Origin: Cohnella baijiui
GTDB taxonomy: Bacteria; Bacillota; Bacilli; Paenibacillales; Paenibacillaceae
Direction: 5' to 3'
Assembly: GCF_020731285.1 (NCBI RefSeq)
Contig: NZ_JAJFOW010000029.1
Coordinates: 22,916-86,915, forward strand
DNA: 64,000 nucleotides
In this document: positions 50,770 through 59,283 of the stretch, piece after piece
How positions within the stretch are numbered: the first letter of the stretch is position 1
Layout of the letters: each line of letters begins with the position of its first letter
Program-made: the position numbers and the translations under genes
Notes under the pieces: model-generated
Database searches by the model: none
What the model was told of the DNA's origin: nothing
Seen by the model: the letters and a program-made list of their open reading frames with translations, nothing else

Positions 50770-50808
50770 AGAGCTACGTCCGCGTTCAACAAGGGGAGGG
50801 AGAACCGC

Positions 50809-51186
50809 GTGCTGAAACTGGGAGAAAAGATCGTCATCGTAGACGACCGCTTCGAGCAGCATTTGCCGGTAGGGGAATACGGCTACGTCATTGCTTACGA
50901 TCGCAACAACGACAGCGCCTTTGACTATATCATTCGGGTTCCCAAGGCGAACCGTCAATTTTACGTGCCCGCATCCGATGTCGAGCTCGAGGAGCTGCTG
51001 CTCGAGCAGGAGGCAGAGCGGATCGGCCGGGAGGCGCTGATTGATTTCGCGCTGGCCACCCGGAACGAGGAGTTGTTCAAGCGCATCATGAACGGCGACG
51101 AGGAACCCGCCGAGGAAGAGACGAACAAGGAAGTGCAGAGTCGCGAGGAATTCATCCGGCAGGTCAATCTCAAAGCCTGGATTTAA
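50809..51186 (+). CDS. IDEAL-domain-like protein, 125 aa
   Basis: An N-terminal SH3-like beta part (LKLGEKIVIVDDRFEQHLPV, GEYGYVIAYDRN) is followed by an IDEAL-type helix segment (REALIDFALATRNEELFKRI) and an acidic C-terminus (NGDEEPAEEETNKEV). IDEAL domains occur in several small Bacillales regulators. GTG start with GGGGAGGGAG upstream. Single gene ended by a strong terminator. Confidence 0.7.
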   Translation: MLKLGEKIVIVDDRFEQHLPVGEYGYVIAYDRNNDSAFDYIIRVPKANRQFYVPASDVELEELLLEQEAERIGREALIDFALATRNEELFKRIMNGDEEPAEEETNKEVQSREEFIRQVNLKAWI

Positions 51187-51216
51187 CCGATATGCCATGT
51201 CACGTGGATAGGCACA

Positions 51217-51250
51217 AGCACGCCGGCTCGAGGAGCCGGCGTGCTTTTTT
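51217..51250 (+). terminator. Strong intrinsic terminator
   Basis: A 13-bp perfect stem AGCACGCCGGCTC / GAGCCGGCGTGCT with a 3-nt loop, then TTTTT. Confidence 0.92.
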
Positions 51251-51284
51251 GCGATCTGATTGGAATTTGACCGACAAGAGGTCA

Positions 51285-51512
51285 CATGTATGCGAAAATT
51301 CGAACTCATAGTTGGCATTTGGCGGGCATGAGGTCTTTTGTATGCGAAAATTCGAACACGTAGTGGGCATTTGGCGGGCAAGAGGTCGTATGTATTCGAA
51401 AAATCGAACACGTAGCGGGTATTTGGCCAGCAAAAGGTTACATGTATGCGAAAAATTGAATACATAGCGGGCATTTGCCGGGCAAGAGTCACGTATGCGA
51501 AAAATCGAACAG
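51285..51512. repeat. 52-bp tandem array, five copies, GTATGCGAAAAATCGAAC core
   Basis: GTATGCGAAAA-like cores begin at 51288, 51340, 51392, 51444 and 51493 (steps 52, 52, 52 and 49). Spacers share GTAGCGGGCATTTGGCGGGC. On the opposite strand the core resembles the array at 34.2-34.4 kb. It lies between the convergent IDEAL and ohr genes. Confidence 0.9.
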
Positions 51513-51622
51513 ACAAGCATCCCTAGGGCATCCCGGCCGTCGCTCTAAAAGGAACGTTTAAAACGTTCCCACGCCAAACGCCTGCCCAAAACCGGCAGGC
51601 GTTTGGAAATGTGGAAAGCCCG

Positions 51623-52054
51623 CTAGGATTGCGTCGTCTGATGGGCGACCGCCCGCACCTCGACGTCGATGTCGCCGCGCGTTGCCTTGGAGTAGGGGCA
51701 CGTCTCGTGCGCCTTGTCTGCGACCTCGCGCGTCTGCTCCTCCGAGAGGCCCGGAATATATACATCGAGGCGAACGGAGAGGCGATAGCCCTCTTGTTCG
51801 CCTTTCATTAATGTTACGTTCGCCGTCACTTCGGAGTCTTCGGCGCTCAGCTTCCGGCTTTTGGCGACGGCTTTGACGGCGCTGTGGAAGCAGGCGCCAT
51901 AACCGGCGGCGAACAGCTGCTCCGGATTCGTCGGTCCTTCCGCGGCATCGCCGTTCGGGGCCGACAGCTTCAGGTTCAGTCTTCCGTCCGAAGAGCGGAC
52001 GAAGCCTTCGCGTCCGCCGCGGGATGTCACATGTGCCGTGTAGAGGGATTCCAT
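51623..52054 (-). CDS. ohr: Organic hydroperoxide resistance protein (Ohr/OsmC family)
   Basis: 143 residues. The two redox cysteines are in GYGACFHSAV and HETCPYSKAT, the Ohr pattern; the N-terminus MESLYTAHVTSRGGREG is typical. It reduces organic peroxides, in Ohr proteins with lipoyl- or thiol-based reductants. AAAGGAGAG precedes the ATG. Upstream lies an inverted repeat (GTAGC-GACTGCA-GCTAC at 52088) that could be an operator, though it does not look like the known OhrR box. No ohrR is adjacent. Confidence 0.9.
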   Translation of the reverse strand: MESLYTAHVTSRGGREGFVRSSDGRLNLKLSAPNGDAAEGPTNPEQLFAAGYGACFHSAVKAVAKSRKLSAEDSEVTANVTLMKGEQEGYRLSVRLDVYIPGLSEEQTREVADKAHETCPYSKATRGDIDVEVRAVAHQTTQS

Positions 52055-52138
52055 CTCGATCGCTCTCCTTTAATGTAGATGTAGCGACTGCAGCTACCGT
52101 TCCTTGGCCGCGCCGGTATGTCATGTCGGCGGCGGCCG

Positions 52139-53197
52139 TCAGGTGCGCGCCGTCACCCGGGTGGGCATCGGCACCGGCGCGGGTTTACCGAACAGGTAGC
52201 CCTGCAGCAACGGCACGCCAGCTTGGCGCAAATAACGCCACTCCTCGTCACGCTCCACGCCTTCCGCCAGGACGACGCCGTGGAAGCGGGAAGCGCGCTC
52301 CATCACGTTTTCGATGTGGCGTTGCTTGCGCGGATCGGTGTCGCAGCCGTCGATCCATTTGCGGTCCAGCTTCACGTAATCCGGCCGCAGCTCCTCCATG
52401 ACGTCCAGCGTCGCGTACCCGTCGCCGAGATCGTCCATCGCGAGGCGGATGCCCTGGCTGCGATAGGCGGCGAATATCCGCTTCAAGTGGTCGAGGTCGT
52501 CCAGCCGCTCGGTCTCCACCACTTCGAAGACGAAGTCGGCCGGGTCCATGCCGCTCATCAAAATTTGTTCGAACGTCGCCTGCAGACAGGTATCCGGCCG
52601 GTAGATCGACGAGGGCAGGAAATTGATGAATTTTTTGACCCCGGCAGGCACCTGGCGTTTCGCCAGGCGTATGGCGCTGTTGCGCGCCTCCCGGTCGAGA
52701 AACGAGTGCAGGCCCGCCTCCCGGGCGGCCGAGAACAGCTCGGCGGGCCGGAACGGCGGATGATCCGGCAGCGGCCGCAGCAGGAATTCGTAGCCGATCG
52801 CCGTCCCGTTCAGCTGAACGATGGGCTGCATGTAGCTGGAGAAGCGTTTGTTCAATATATAATCGATCACTTCGTGCGGACCGACGCGGGCGAAGAGGAG
52901 GCCGATCGGCACCCAGCCGTCGGAGTCCTCCGCCGAGCCTTCCGCCTCCTCTTCATAGGAGATGCGGCAGCGCACGGCGTCTTCCCGCGCTTGGCGAAGC
53001 TTGCGCTGGACGGCGTTCATGATCTGCAGCAGCTGCTGATGATTGTCGTAGCGGATGCCCCAAGCGTTCTGCGCCCCGTCCCGGGCACCCACAAGCTCAT
53101 CCAGAATGGCGACGGCGCCCGGTTCGTCGGCGGCGAATTCCACTTGGCCGCAATCTCGAAGGGGCGCGTGACGTTGGCAAGTATGATAGCGTACCAT
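52139..53197 (-). CDS. EAL-domain protein (c-di-GMP phosphodiesterase-like)
   Basis: 352 residues. An N-terminal region of about 110 residues with no recognised domain, then an EAL domain. Signature variants: YEFLLRP for EALLRP, KFINFLPSS, FEVVETE, MDDLGDGYATL for DDFGxGYAxL, YVKLDRKWI, LAEGVE and LQGYLFGKP. Metal and catalytic residues (E, N, E, DD, K, E) seem kept, so activity is possible, but EFL and DLG are deviations. AGAGGAGGG precedes the ATG. It could counteract the two cyclases at 31-33 kb. Confidence 0.85.
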   Translation of the reverse strand: MVRYHTCQRHAPLRDCGQVEFAADEPGAVAILDELVGARDGAQNAWGIRYDNHQQLLQIMNAVQRKLRQAREDAVRCRISYEEEAEGSAEDSDGWVPIGLLFARVGPHEVIDYILNKRFSSYMQPIVQLNGTAIGYEFLLRPLPDHPPFRPAELFSAAREAGLHSFLDREARNSAIRLAKRQVPAGVKKFINFLPSSIYRPDTCLQATFEQILMSGMDPADFVFEVVETERLDDLDHLKRIFAAYRSQGIRLAMDDLGDGYATLDVMEELRPDYVKLDRKWIDGCDTDPRKQRHIENVMERASRFHGVVLAEGVERDEEWRYLRQAGVPLLQGYLFGKPAPVPMPTRVTART

Positions 53198-53346
53198 GTC
53201 GTGTGTACCCTCCTCTTCTTAGATGTCCGTTCGTTCCGACACTTCACCTATTTAAGTATTCCCCGAACTCGTCCAATATGAAACGAAAATGCAAAAGAAA
53301 GCCCGACGAAAGAAGGTCCGGCGAACGCCGGGGCCCGTTTCCTCGA

Positions 53347-53375
53347 TTGAGTTCAATCCGCTTGTCCGATATAAT
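53347..53375 (+). promoter_or_regulatory. Sigma-A promoter of gatCAB
   Basis: TTGAGT - 17 bp - TATAAT, about 46 bp before the gatC start. Confidence 0.75.
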
Positions 53376-53420
53376 AATGAGAATGACTGGATCGATAGGT
53401 CGACGGGAGGAGTACGCACG

Positions 53421-53708
53421 ATGAGCATTACGGTAAAAGACGTCGAGCACGTCGCGAATCTGGCGCGCTTGACGCTGTCCGACGCGGAAAAGGAGCAGTT
53501 CGCCGGACAATTGAACGCGATTTTGAAATACGCCGAGAAATTGAACGGCCTCGACACGACCGGCGTCGAGCCGACCAGCCATGTGCTGCCGCTCGCGAAC
53601 GTCATGCGCGACGACGAGCCGCGGGAGTCGCTCCCGCTCGAGAAAGTGCTGCGCAACGCGCCCGACGAGGAAGACGGGCAGTTCAAAGTGCCGGCCGTAT
53701 TGGAATAG
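53421..53708 (+). CDS. gatC: Asp/Glu-tRNA(Asn/Gln) amidotransferase subunit C
   Basis: 95 residues: VKDVEHVANLARLTLSDAEK, LNAILKYAEKLNGLDTTGVE, and PRESLPLEKVLRNAPDEEDG, all diagnostic for GatC. It wraps around GatA and GatB to stabilise the amidotransferase that converts Glu-tRNA(Gln) to Gln-tRNA(Gln). First gene of gatC-gatA-gatB. Confidence 0.95.
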   Translation: MSITVKDVEHVANLARLTLSDAEKEQFAGQLNAILKYAEKLNGLDTTGVEPTSHVLPLANVMRDDEPRESLPLEKVLRNAPDEEDGQFKVPAVLE

Positions 53709-53732
53709 TTCATTTTTAAGGAGGAACACGCG

Positions 53733-55187
53733 TTGTCTTTGTTCAACTTGCGGTTGTCGGACATTCATAACCGACTTCACCATAAAGATCTGTCCGTCGC
53801 GGAGCTCGTCGAGGCGTCGCTCGCGCGGATCGGCGAGACGGACGGCGACATCGGCGCCTTCCTGACGCTGGATGAGGCTGGCGCCCGCGCCCAGGCCAAG
53901 GCGCTGGACGATGCGGCCGGCGCGGAGCGCGGCCTGTTGTTCGGGCTGCCGGCCGGCATCAAGGACAATATCGTCACCGAAGGGCTGCGCACGACGTGCG
54001 CCAGCCAATTTCTGTCCAACTACGATCCGATCTACGACGCGACCGTCGTGCAGAAGCTGAAGAGCGCGCAGTCCGTCACGATCGGCAAGCTGAACATGGA
54101 CGAGTTCGCCATGGGCGGCTCCAACGAAAACTCGTCCTTCCAAGTCACCCGCAACCCTTGGGACAAGGAGCGGGTGCCGGGCGGCTCGAGCGGCGGCTCC
54201 GCCGCGTCCGTCGCGGCGGGCCAGGTGTACTTCTCGCTCGGCTCCGACACCGGCGGCTCGATTCGCCAGCCGGCCGCCTATTGCGGCATCGTCGGCCTGA
54301 AGCCGACGTACGGACTCGTCTCCCGCTTCGGCCTCGTGGCGTTCGCGTCGTCGCTGGACCAGATTGGCCCGCTGACGAAAAACGTCGAGGACGCCGCCTA
54401 CGTTCTCCAAGCGATCGCCGGCCACGACCCGCGCGATACGACATCCGCGAACGTGTCGATCCCGGACTACGCGTCCGCGCTGACCGGCGACGTCAAAGGC
54501 CTCAAGATCGGCGTTCCGAAGGAATACCTCGGCGAAGGCATCGACCCGCAGGTGAAGGCCCGCGTCTTGGAAGCCCTGAAGGTGTTCGAATCGATAGGCG
54601 CCGTTTGGGAAGAGATCTCTATGCCGCATACGGATTACGCCATCGCGACCTATTATTTGCTCGCCTCGTCCGAAGCATCCTCGAACCTCGCCCGGTTCGA
54701 CGGCGTCCGCTACGGCGTCCGCGCGGACAATCCGGACAACCTGCTGGACCTGTACAAGCGCTCCCGCAGCGAAGGGTTCGGACCCGAGGTCAAACGCCGC
54801 ATCATGCTGGGCACGTATGCGCTGAGCTCGGGTTATTACGACGCATATTACAAAAAAGCGCAGCAGGTCCGCACGCTTATCAAGCGTGACTTCGACCAGG
54901 CGTTCGAGAAATACGATCTGATCATCGGCCCGACCGCCCCGACCACGGCGTTCCGCATCGGCGCGCAAGTCGGCGACCCGCTGACGATGTATTTGAACGA
55001 TATTTGCACGATCCCGGTGAGCCTGGCCGGCGTGCCCGCCATTAGCGTGCCTTGCGGCTTGGCGGACGGTCTGCCGGTCGGTCTTCAGATCATCGGCAAG
55101 CCGTTCGACGAGTCGACCGTGCTGCGCGCGGCCCACGCCTATGAAGGGCAAACCGAACATCACAAGCTGCGCCCGGCGCTGACCTAG
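53733..55187 (+). CDS. gatA: Asp/Glu-tRNA(Asn/Gln) amidotransferase subunit A
   Basis: 484-residue amidase-signature enzyme that releases ammonia from glutamine. The Ser-cisSer-Lys triad is in GLPAGIKDN, VPGGSSGGSAAS and LGSDTGGSIRQPA. TTG start with AAGGAGGA upstream. 24 bp from gatC and 12 bp from gatB. Confidence 0.96.
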   Translation: MSLFNLRLSDIHNRLHHKDLSVAELVEASLARIGETDGDIGAFLTLDEAGARAQAKALDDAAGAERGLLFGLPAGIKDNIVTEGLRTTCASQFLSNYDPIYDATVVQKLKSAQSVTIGKLNMDEFAMGGSNENSSFQVTRNPWDKERVPGGSSGGSAASVAAGQVYFSLGSDTGGSIRQPAAYCGIVGLKPTYGLVSRFGLVAFASSLDQIGPLTKNVEDAAYVLQAIAGHDPRDTTSANVSIPDYASALTGDVKGLKIGVPKEYLGEGIDPQVKARVLEALKVFESIGAVWEEISMPHTDYAIATYYLLASSEASSNLARFDGVRYGVRADNPDNLLDLYKRSRSEGFGPEVKRRIMLGTYALSSGYYDAYYKKAQQVRTLIKRDFDQAFEKYDLIIGPTAPTTAFRIGAQVGDPLTMYLNDICTIPVSLAGVPAISVPCGLADGLPVGLQIIGKPFDESTVLRAAHAYEGQTEHHKLRPALT

Positions 55188-55199
55188 GGAGGATTCACC

Positions 55200-56642
55200 A
55201 TGTCTGTCGTTTCCAAATACGAGACGGTCGTGGGACTGGAAGTGCACGTCGAGCTGCACACCAAGTCCAAGATCTTCTGCGGCTGCGCGACCTCGTTCGG
55301 CGCGCCGCCCAATACGAACACGTGCCCGGTCTGCCTCGGCCACCCCGGGGTGCTGCCGGTGCTGAACCGCCAAGCCGTCGAATACGCGATGAAAGCCGCC
55401 ATGGCGATTAACTGCGACATTGCCGAATGGTGCAAGTTCGACCGCAAAAACTATTTTTATCCGGACTCTCCGAAGGCGTACCAGATCTCGCAGTACGACC
55501 AGCCGATCGGCAGCAACGGCTGGATCGACATCGAAGTGAACGGCGAGACCAAACGCATCGGCATTACCCGCCTCCACCTGGAGGAGGACGCCGGCAAGCT
55601 GACTCACATCGATGGCGGCTACGGCTCGCTGGCGGACTTTAACCGGGTCGGCACGCCGCTTGTCGAGATCGTCTCCGAGCCGGATATCCGCTCCCCCGAG
55701 GAAGCGAAAGCATACCTCGAAAAGCTGAAGGCGATCATGCAGTACTGCGACGTGTCCGACGTGAAGATGGAAGAAGGCAGCCTGCGCTGCGACGCGAACG
55801 TGAGCATCCGGCCCTACGGCCAGGAAGCGTTCGGCACGCGGACCGAGCTGAAGAACATGAACTCCTTCCGCGGCGTTCAGCGCGGCTTGGAATACGAAGT
55901 GATGCGCCAGGCGGACGTGCTGGACGGCGGCGGCCGCGTCGTTCAGGAAACGCGCCGCTGGGACGAGTCCCAGGGCAAGACGTTCAGCATGCGGAGCAAG
56001 GAAGAAGCGCATGACTATCGCTACTTCCCGGATCCGGACCTCGTGCGAATCCATATCGACGAGGAATGGAAGACGCGCGTGCGCGCGTCGATCCCCGAGC
56101 TGCCGGACGCCCGCCAGGCGCGGTATGCGACGGCGTACGGCTTGCCTTCGTACGACGCGGGAGTCATCACTTCGTCGATCAAGCTCGCGGACTTTTTCGA
56201 AGAGAGCCTGAAGTACACGAACGATGCCAAGGCTTCCGCCAACTGGATCATGGGCGACCTGCTCGGCTACCTGAACGCGAACAACCTGGAGCTCGAGCAG
56301 GTGAAGATAACGGGCCAAGGGCTCGGCGAGATGATCCAGCTAATCGAGAAGGGCACGATCAGCAACAAAATCGCGAAGACCGTCTTCAAGGCGATGCTCG
56401 AATCCGGCAAGCTGCCGCAGCAGATCGTCGAAGAGCAGGGCCTCGTGCAAATCAGCGACGAAGGCGCGATCCTCGCCATCGTCGACGCCGTCATCGCGGC
56501 CAATCCGCAGTCCGTAGAGGACTTCCGGGGCGGCAAGGACAAGGCGATCGGCTTCCTCGTCGGGCAAATCATGAAAGAAACGAAGGGCAAGGCGAATCCT
56601 GGGCTGGTTAACAAGCTGCTCATGGACCGCCTCAAAGCATAA
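55200..56642 (+). CDS. gatB: Asp/Glu-tRNA(Asn/Gln) amidotransferase subunit B
   Basis: 480 residues. Kinase-like catalytic domain (VVGLEVHVELHTKSKIFCGC, NTCPVCLGHPGVLPVLN, YFYPDSPKAYQISQYDQPIG), then helical and YqeY-like tail domains for tRNA binding. It phosphorylates Glu-tRNA and uses ammonia tunnelled from GatA. It ends the operon before a terminator at 56660. Confidence 0.96.
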   Translation: MSVVSKYETVVGLEVHVELHTKSKIFCGCATSFGAPPNTNTCPVCLGHPGVLPVLNRQAVEYAMKAAMAINCDIAEWCKFDRKNYFYPDSPKAYQISQYDQPIGSNGWIDIEVNGETKRIGITRLHLEEDAGKLTHIDGGYGSLADFNRVGTPLVEIVSEPDIRSPEEAKAYLEKLKAIMQYCDVSDVKMEEGSLRCDANVSIRPYGQEAFGTRTELKNMNSFRGVQRGLEYEVMRQADVLDGGGRVVQETRRWDESQGKTFSMRSKEEAHDYRYFPDPDLVRIHIDEEWKTRVRASIPELPDARQARYATAYGLPSYDAGVITSSIKLADFFEESLKYTNDAKASANWIMGDLLGYLNANNLELEQVKITGQGLGEMIQLIEKGTISNKIAKTVFKAMLESGKLPQQIVEEQGLVQISDEGAILAIVDAVIAANPQSVEDFRGGKDKAIGFLVGQIMKETKGKANPGLVNKLLMDRLKA

Positions 56643-56659
56643 TATAAATGAGTGAAGAT

Positions 56660-56700
56660 AGAGGCGGCAGACCTGTCCTAGGCGGGGAAGCCGCCTCTTT
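56660..56700 (+). terminator. Intrinsic terminator of gatCAB
   Basis: AGAGGCGGC pairs with GCCGCCTCT, with a loop of about 21 nt, then TTCG. The stem is GC-rich but the T-run short. Confidence 0.7.
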
Positions 56701-56723
56701 CGCTAAGGGAGAGAAAGATAGCG

Positions 56724-57197
56724 ATGGCGCAAATCGAACGTTTGGACTTGCGAAAGGCGGAGACGGCGGAGGAGCTGTGGCTGCTTCAGCATGCCGCCTA
56801 CCGGGTGGAAGCGGAGCTGATCGGAGTAGCCGATCTGCCGCCGCTGAAGGATACGATCGCGACCCTGCAGGCCGCGGAGGAAATCTTCTGGGGCTTTCGC
56901 GACGAAGAGGGGGAGTTGGTCGGCGTGCTGGCGACGGAGCATCCGAAGGCGGACGAGGCCGTCATTTCCCGCATGATGGTGCATCCATCGCAGTTTCGCC
57001 GGGGGATCGCGGGCAGGCTGCTCGGCTTCGTGCTGGAGGCTGCTCCGCCTTCTACCGCATGGGAAGTGACGGCCGAGGAGCGCAATCTTCCCGCGATCGC
57101 GCTCTATCAGCGTTTCGGGTTCCGCGAGGCCGGGAGGTTCCGCCCAAGGGCGGATATCGTCATGATTCGAATGATCCGCGCCGCGACCAAGACCTGA
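56724..57197 (+). CDS. GNAT family N-acetyltransferase
   Basis: 157 residues. The acetyl-CoA loop is VHPSQFRRGIAGRLLGFVLE (Q/RxxGxG/A type), followed by NLPAIALYQRFGFREAGRFR near the C-terminus. The substrate is unknown; such enzymes acetylate antibiotics, amino acids or protein termini. GGGAGAGAAAG precedes the ATG. Single gene after gatCAB. Confidence 0.88.
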   Translation: MAQIERLDLRKAETAEELWLLQHAAYRVEAELIGVADLPPLKDTIATLQAAEEIFWGFRDEEGELVGVLATEHPKADEAVISRMMVHPSQFRRGIAGRLLGFVLEAAPPSTAWEVTAEERNLPAIALYQRFGFREAGRFRPRADIVMIRMIRAATKT

Positions 57198-57225
57198 GTC
57201 GGGCATGAACCCCGCCGGGGAGCCG

Positions 57226-57255
57226 TTGAGTGGGGTGCGGGCCGGATGATACAAT
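57226..57255 (+). promoter_or_regulatory. Sigma-A-type promoter of the MgtC-like gene
   Basis: TTGAGT - 18 bp - TACAAT, 26 bp before the TTG start. Confidence 0.6.
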
Positions 57256-57281
57256 GAGAAAAATAAGGCGGCGAAAATCTA

Positions 57282-57980
57282 TTGCATAATCCTTGGATCA
57301 TTGATGACTGGCACTTGATGCTGCGTCTGCTGTTATCGGTGCTGCTTGGCGGTTTGATCGGTTACGAACGGGAAAGGAAAAATCACGCGGCCGGTCTCCG
57401 GACGCATACGCTCGTTTGTCTGGGATCTTGCCTCATTATGGTATTGTCTATTTACGGTTTTTCCGAATTCGTCGATCAGCAGGGCGTGAACCGGGATCCC
57501 GCCCGGCTTGCGGCGCAAGCGATCACCGGCATCGGCTTTCTGGGTGCTGGGACGATCATGTTTACGGGCAAGTCCATCACGGGACTGACGACGGCTGCCT
57601 CGCTGTGGGTCGTCATGGCGATCGGCCTGGCGGTCGGCGCGGGCTTTTACCTGGCCGCTGCGTTCTCCGTGGTTCTTGCGCTGATCGTGCTTTGGGGTTT
57701 GAATATTTTGGAGAAGCGCTATGTGAATCATACGGGAGAGCATATGTTCACCGTAACCGTCGACGCGAACAACGTCTCCACCGAGCCGATGCAGCAGCTG
57801 CTGCTGCGCCATGGCGCCAAGCTTTTGCGGGTGCAGTTCGACGAAGTGACCGATCACGCGCACGGGATCGGTCTGATGCGCATACGTTTGACGGTCCGCC
57901 TGCCGAAGGCGACGCTTGTCCTGGCGATCGCCGAGCAGCTGCGGACGATGACCGGAGTTACCGCCGTGTCTGCGGAATAA
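57282..57980 (+). CDS. MgtC/SapB family membrane protein
   Basis: 232 residues. MgtC signature: LLLSVLLGGLIGYERERKNH, AAGLRTHTLVCLGSCLIMVL, IGFLGAGTIMFTGKSITGLT and TAASLWVVMAIGLAVGAGFY, followed by a C-terminal ACT-like domain (about 150-232). Family members affect magnesium homeostasis or ATP synthase activity. The start is a TTG (57282) with a weak AAGGCGGCG; a later TTG at 57294 is possible. Confidence 0.9.
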   Translation: MHNPWIIDDWHLMLRLLLSVLLGGLIGYERERKNHAAGLRTHTLVCLGSCLIMVLSIYGFSEFVDQQGVNRDPARLAAQAITGIGFLGAGTIMFTGKSITGLTTAASLWVVMAIGLAVGAGFYLAAAFSVVLALIVLWGLNILEKRYVNHTGEHMFTVTVDANNVSTEPMQQLLLRHGAKLLRVQFDEVTDHAHGIGLMRIRLTVRLPKATLVLAIAEQLRTMTGVTAVSAE

Positions 57981-58019
57981 GCGGCGATCAGATCTTGATG
58001 AATGTCGGAGGATGAGAAC

Positions 58020-58670
58020 ATGAACGAGTCGAACGAGCGGCAGCAGCCGCCGCAATCCCAGACCCAGCCGGACCCGGGCCCGCAGAACGCTTCTTCGTGG
58101 AGCGATCCGGCGCTGCCCTATCCGCCCGGCTACCCGAAGGACTATGAGATGCCCAAACGTTCGAAGCGGAGCAAGCTGCTCGCGGGCTTGTTCGCGTTCT
58201 TCATTCCGGGGACCGGGCATATGTATCTGGGACTGATGGTGAAGGGCATCGTGATCATGCTGCTTCTGGCGCTGAACATTTGCGGCATCGTTTTCGTGGC
58301 CAACGAGAGCCCGAACAACGTCTTGACGATCGTGCTGGTCAGCCTGATGATTCCGATCATTTATTTCTACAATATTTTCGATGCGGTGCAGAGCGCCGAA
58401 GCCGTCAACGAGCGGCTCGCGGCCGGTCCCGGCTATCCGTATCCGAACGGCTGGAACGGCCGCGCGACCGGCAGGGAAAACGATCCGCGCGCGATCCCGG
58501 CGCTCAGCATCGTGCTGCTGGCCGCAGGCGGCGCGATCCTGCTCGGCATGGCCAATCTGAAGTGGCTATTCCATTCGGGCGGGTCGCTTATCGGCGCGCT
58601 GGTCCTGATCGGTGCGGGCGTCGTGCTCTGGCTGTGGGAGCGGCGGGGACATCCCGGGGGCCGAGAATAG
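58020..58670 (+). CDS. TM2-like multi-helix membrane protein
   Basis: 217 residues. A Gln/Pro-rich hydrophilic N-terminus of about 45 residues, then SKLLAGLFAFFIPGTGHMYL, whose helix - glycine turn - GHMYLG pattern is that of TM2-type domains, and four to five membrane helices. The ATG at 58020 has GGAGG 8 nt upstream; an ATG at 58002 overlaps that site. Function unknown. It follows the MgtC-like gene by 39 bp and may be co-transcribed. Confidence 0.75.
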   Translation: MNESNERQQPPQSQTQPDPGPQNASSWSDPALPYPPGYPKDYEMPKRSKRSKLLAGLFAFFIPGTGHMYLGLMVKGIVIMLLLALNICGIVFVANESPNNVLTIVLVSLMIPIIYFYNIFDAVQSAEAVNERLAAGPGYPYPNGWNGRATGRENDPRAIPALSIVLLAAGGAILLGMANLKWLFHSGGSLIGALVLIGAGVVLWLWERRGHPGGRE

Positions 58671-58735
58671 CGGCTCGTCCGCGAGCCTCGCGGCTTTCCG
58701 CGGGCGCCACCCGGTATTGAAGGCGCCTTCTTCCA

Positions 58736-58765
58736 TTGACAATTCTGAAAAGCAACACGTACAAT
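58736..58765 (+). promoter_or_regulatory. Sigma-A promoter of perR
   Basis: Consensus TTGACA - 18 bp - TACAAT, 32 bp before the perR ATG. I see no clear Per box overlapping it. Confidence 0.75.
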
Positions 58766-58797
58766 GATGCTAACTTGAAGGAAAGGCTGTGAAGAGC

Positions 58798-59229
58798 ATG
58801 GACTCCCGGGTTCACCATGCCGTGGACCAGCTCAAATCCGGAGGAGTCCGGATGACGCCTCAACGGTATGCCATTCTTGAATACCTGATGGAATCGCCTT
58901 CGCATCCTACCGCGGACGATATATTCAAGTCGCTGTCTCCCCATTATCCGAGTCTGAGCGTCGCGACCGTCTACAACAACCTGAAGCTGTTCGTGGACGC
59001 GGGGCTGATCCGGGAACTGACGTACGGGGACGACTCCAGCCGGTTCGACGCCGATCTGTCGGACCACTATCATGCGATCTGCACGAGCTGCGGCGCGATG
59101 GTGGACTTCGATCATCCGCCCGTGAGGGACGTCGAAGTCGCCGCCGCCCAGCGCACGGGCTTTGTCGTACACGGGCACCGCATGGAGATTTATGGACTGT
59201 GTCCCGCTTGCGCGGGCTTGAAGTCTTAA
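58798..59229 (+). CDS. perR: Peroxide-sensing repressor PerR (Fur family)
   Basis: 143 residues, closely matching B. subtilis PerR: GVRMTPQRYAILEYLMES, HPTADDIFKSL, LSVATVYNNLKLFVDAGLIR, ELTYGDDSSRFD, SDHYHAICTSCG. Sensing-site residues are present at His36, Asp84, His90, His92 and Asp103, and the structural zinc cysteines at CTSC and CPAC. The aspartate at 84 favours PerR over Fur or Zur. The ATG at 58798 fits AAGGAAAGG better than the GTG at 58789. Confidence 0.93.
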   Translation: MDSRVHHAVDQLKSGGVRMTPQRYAILEYLMESPSHPTADDIFKSLSPHYPSLSVATVYNNLKLFVDAGLIRELTYGDDSSRFDADLSDHYHAICTSCGAMVDFDHPPVRDVEVAAAQRTGFVVHGHRMEIYGLCPACAGLKS

Positions 59230-59248
59230 CGAGCGAATGAAGATGGAC

Positions 59249-59283
59249 GCGCGGCTGGGTCGATATCCCCGGCGCGCGTTTTC
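59249..59283 (+). terminator. Intrinsic terminator after perR
   Basis: GCGCGGCTGGG pairs with CCCCGGCGCGC (one mismatch), followed by GTTTTC. Confidence 0.7.

Noticed and set aside
50599..50808. Possible additional Tad operon gene after the 161-aa product
   Set aside because: A short open frame overlaps the stop of the preceding gene, but there is no ribosome binding site and the composition changes to T-rich promoter-like DNA.
53244..56318. A 1024-codon open frame on the minus strand across gatCAB
   Set aside because: It lies wholly opposite three clear essential genes and its translation is Arg/Val/Ala/Asp-rich without motifs; long antisense frames are expected in high-GC DNA.
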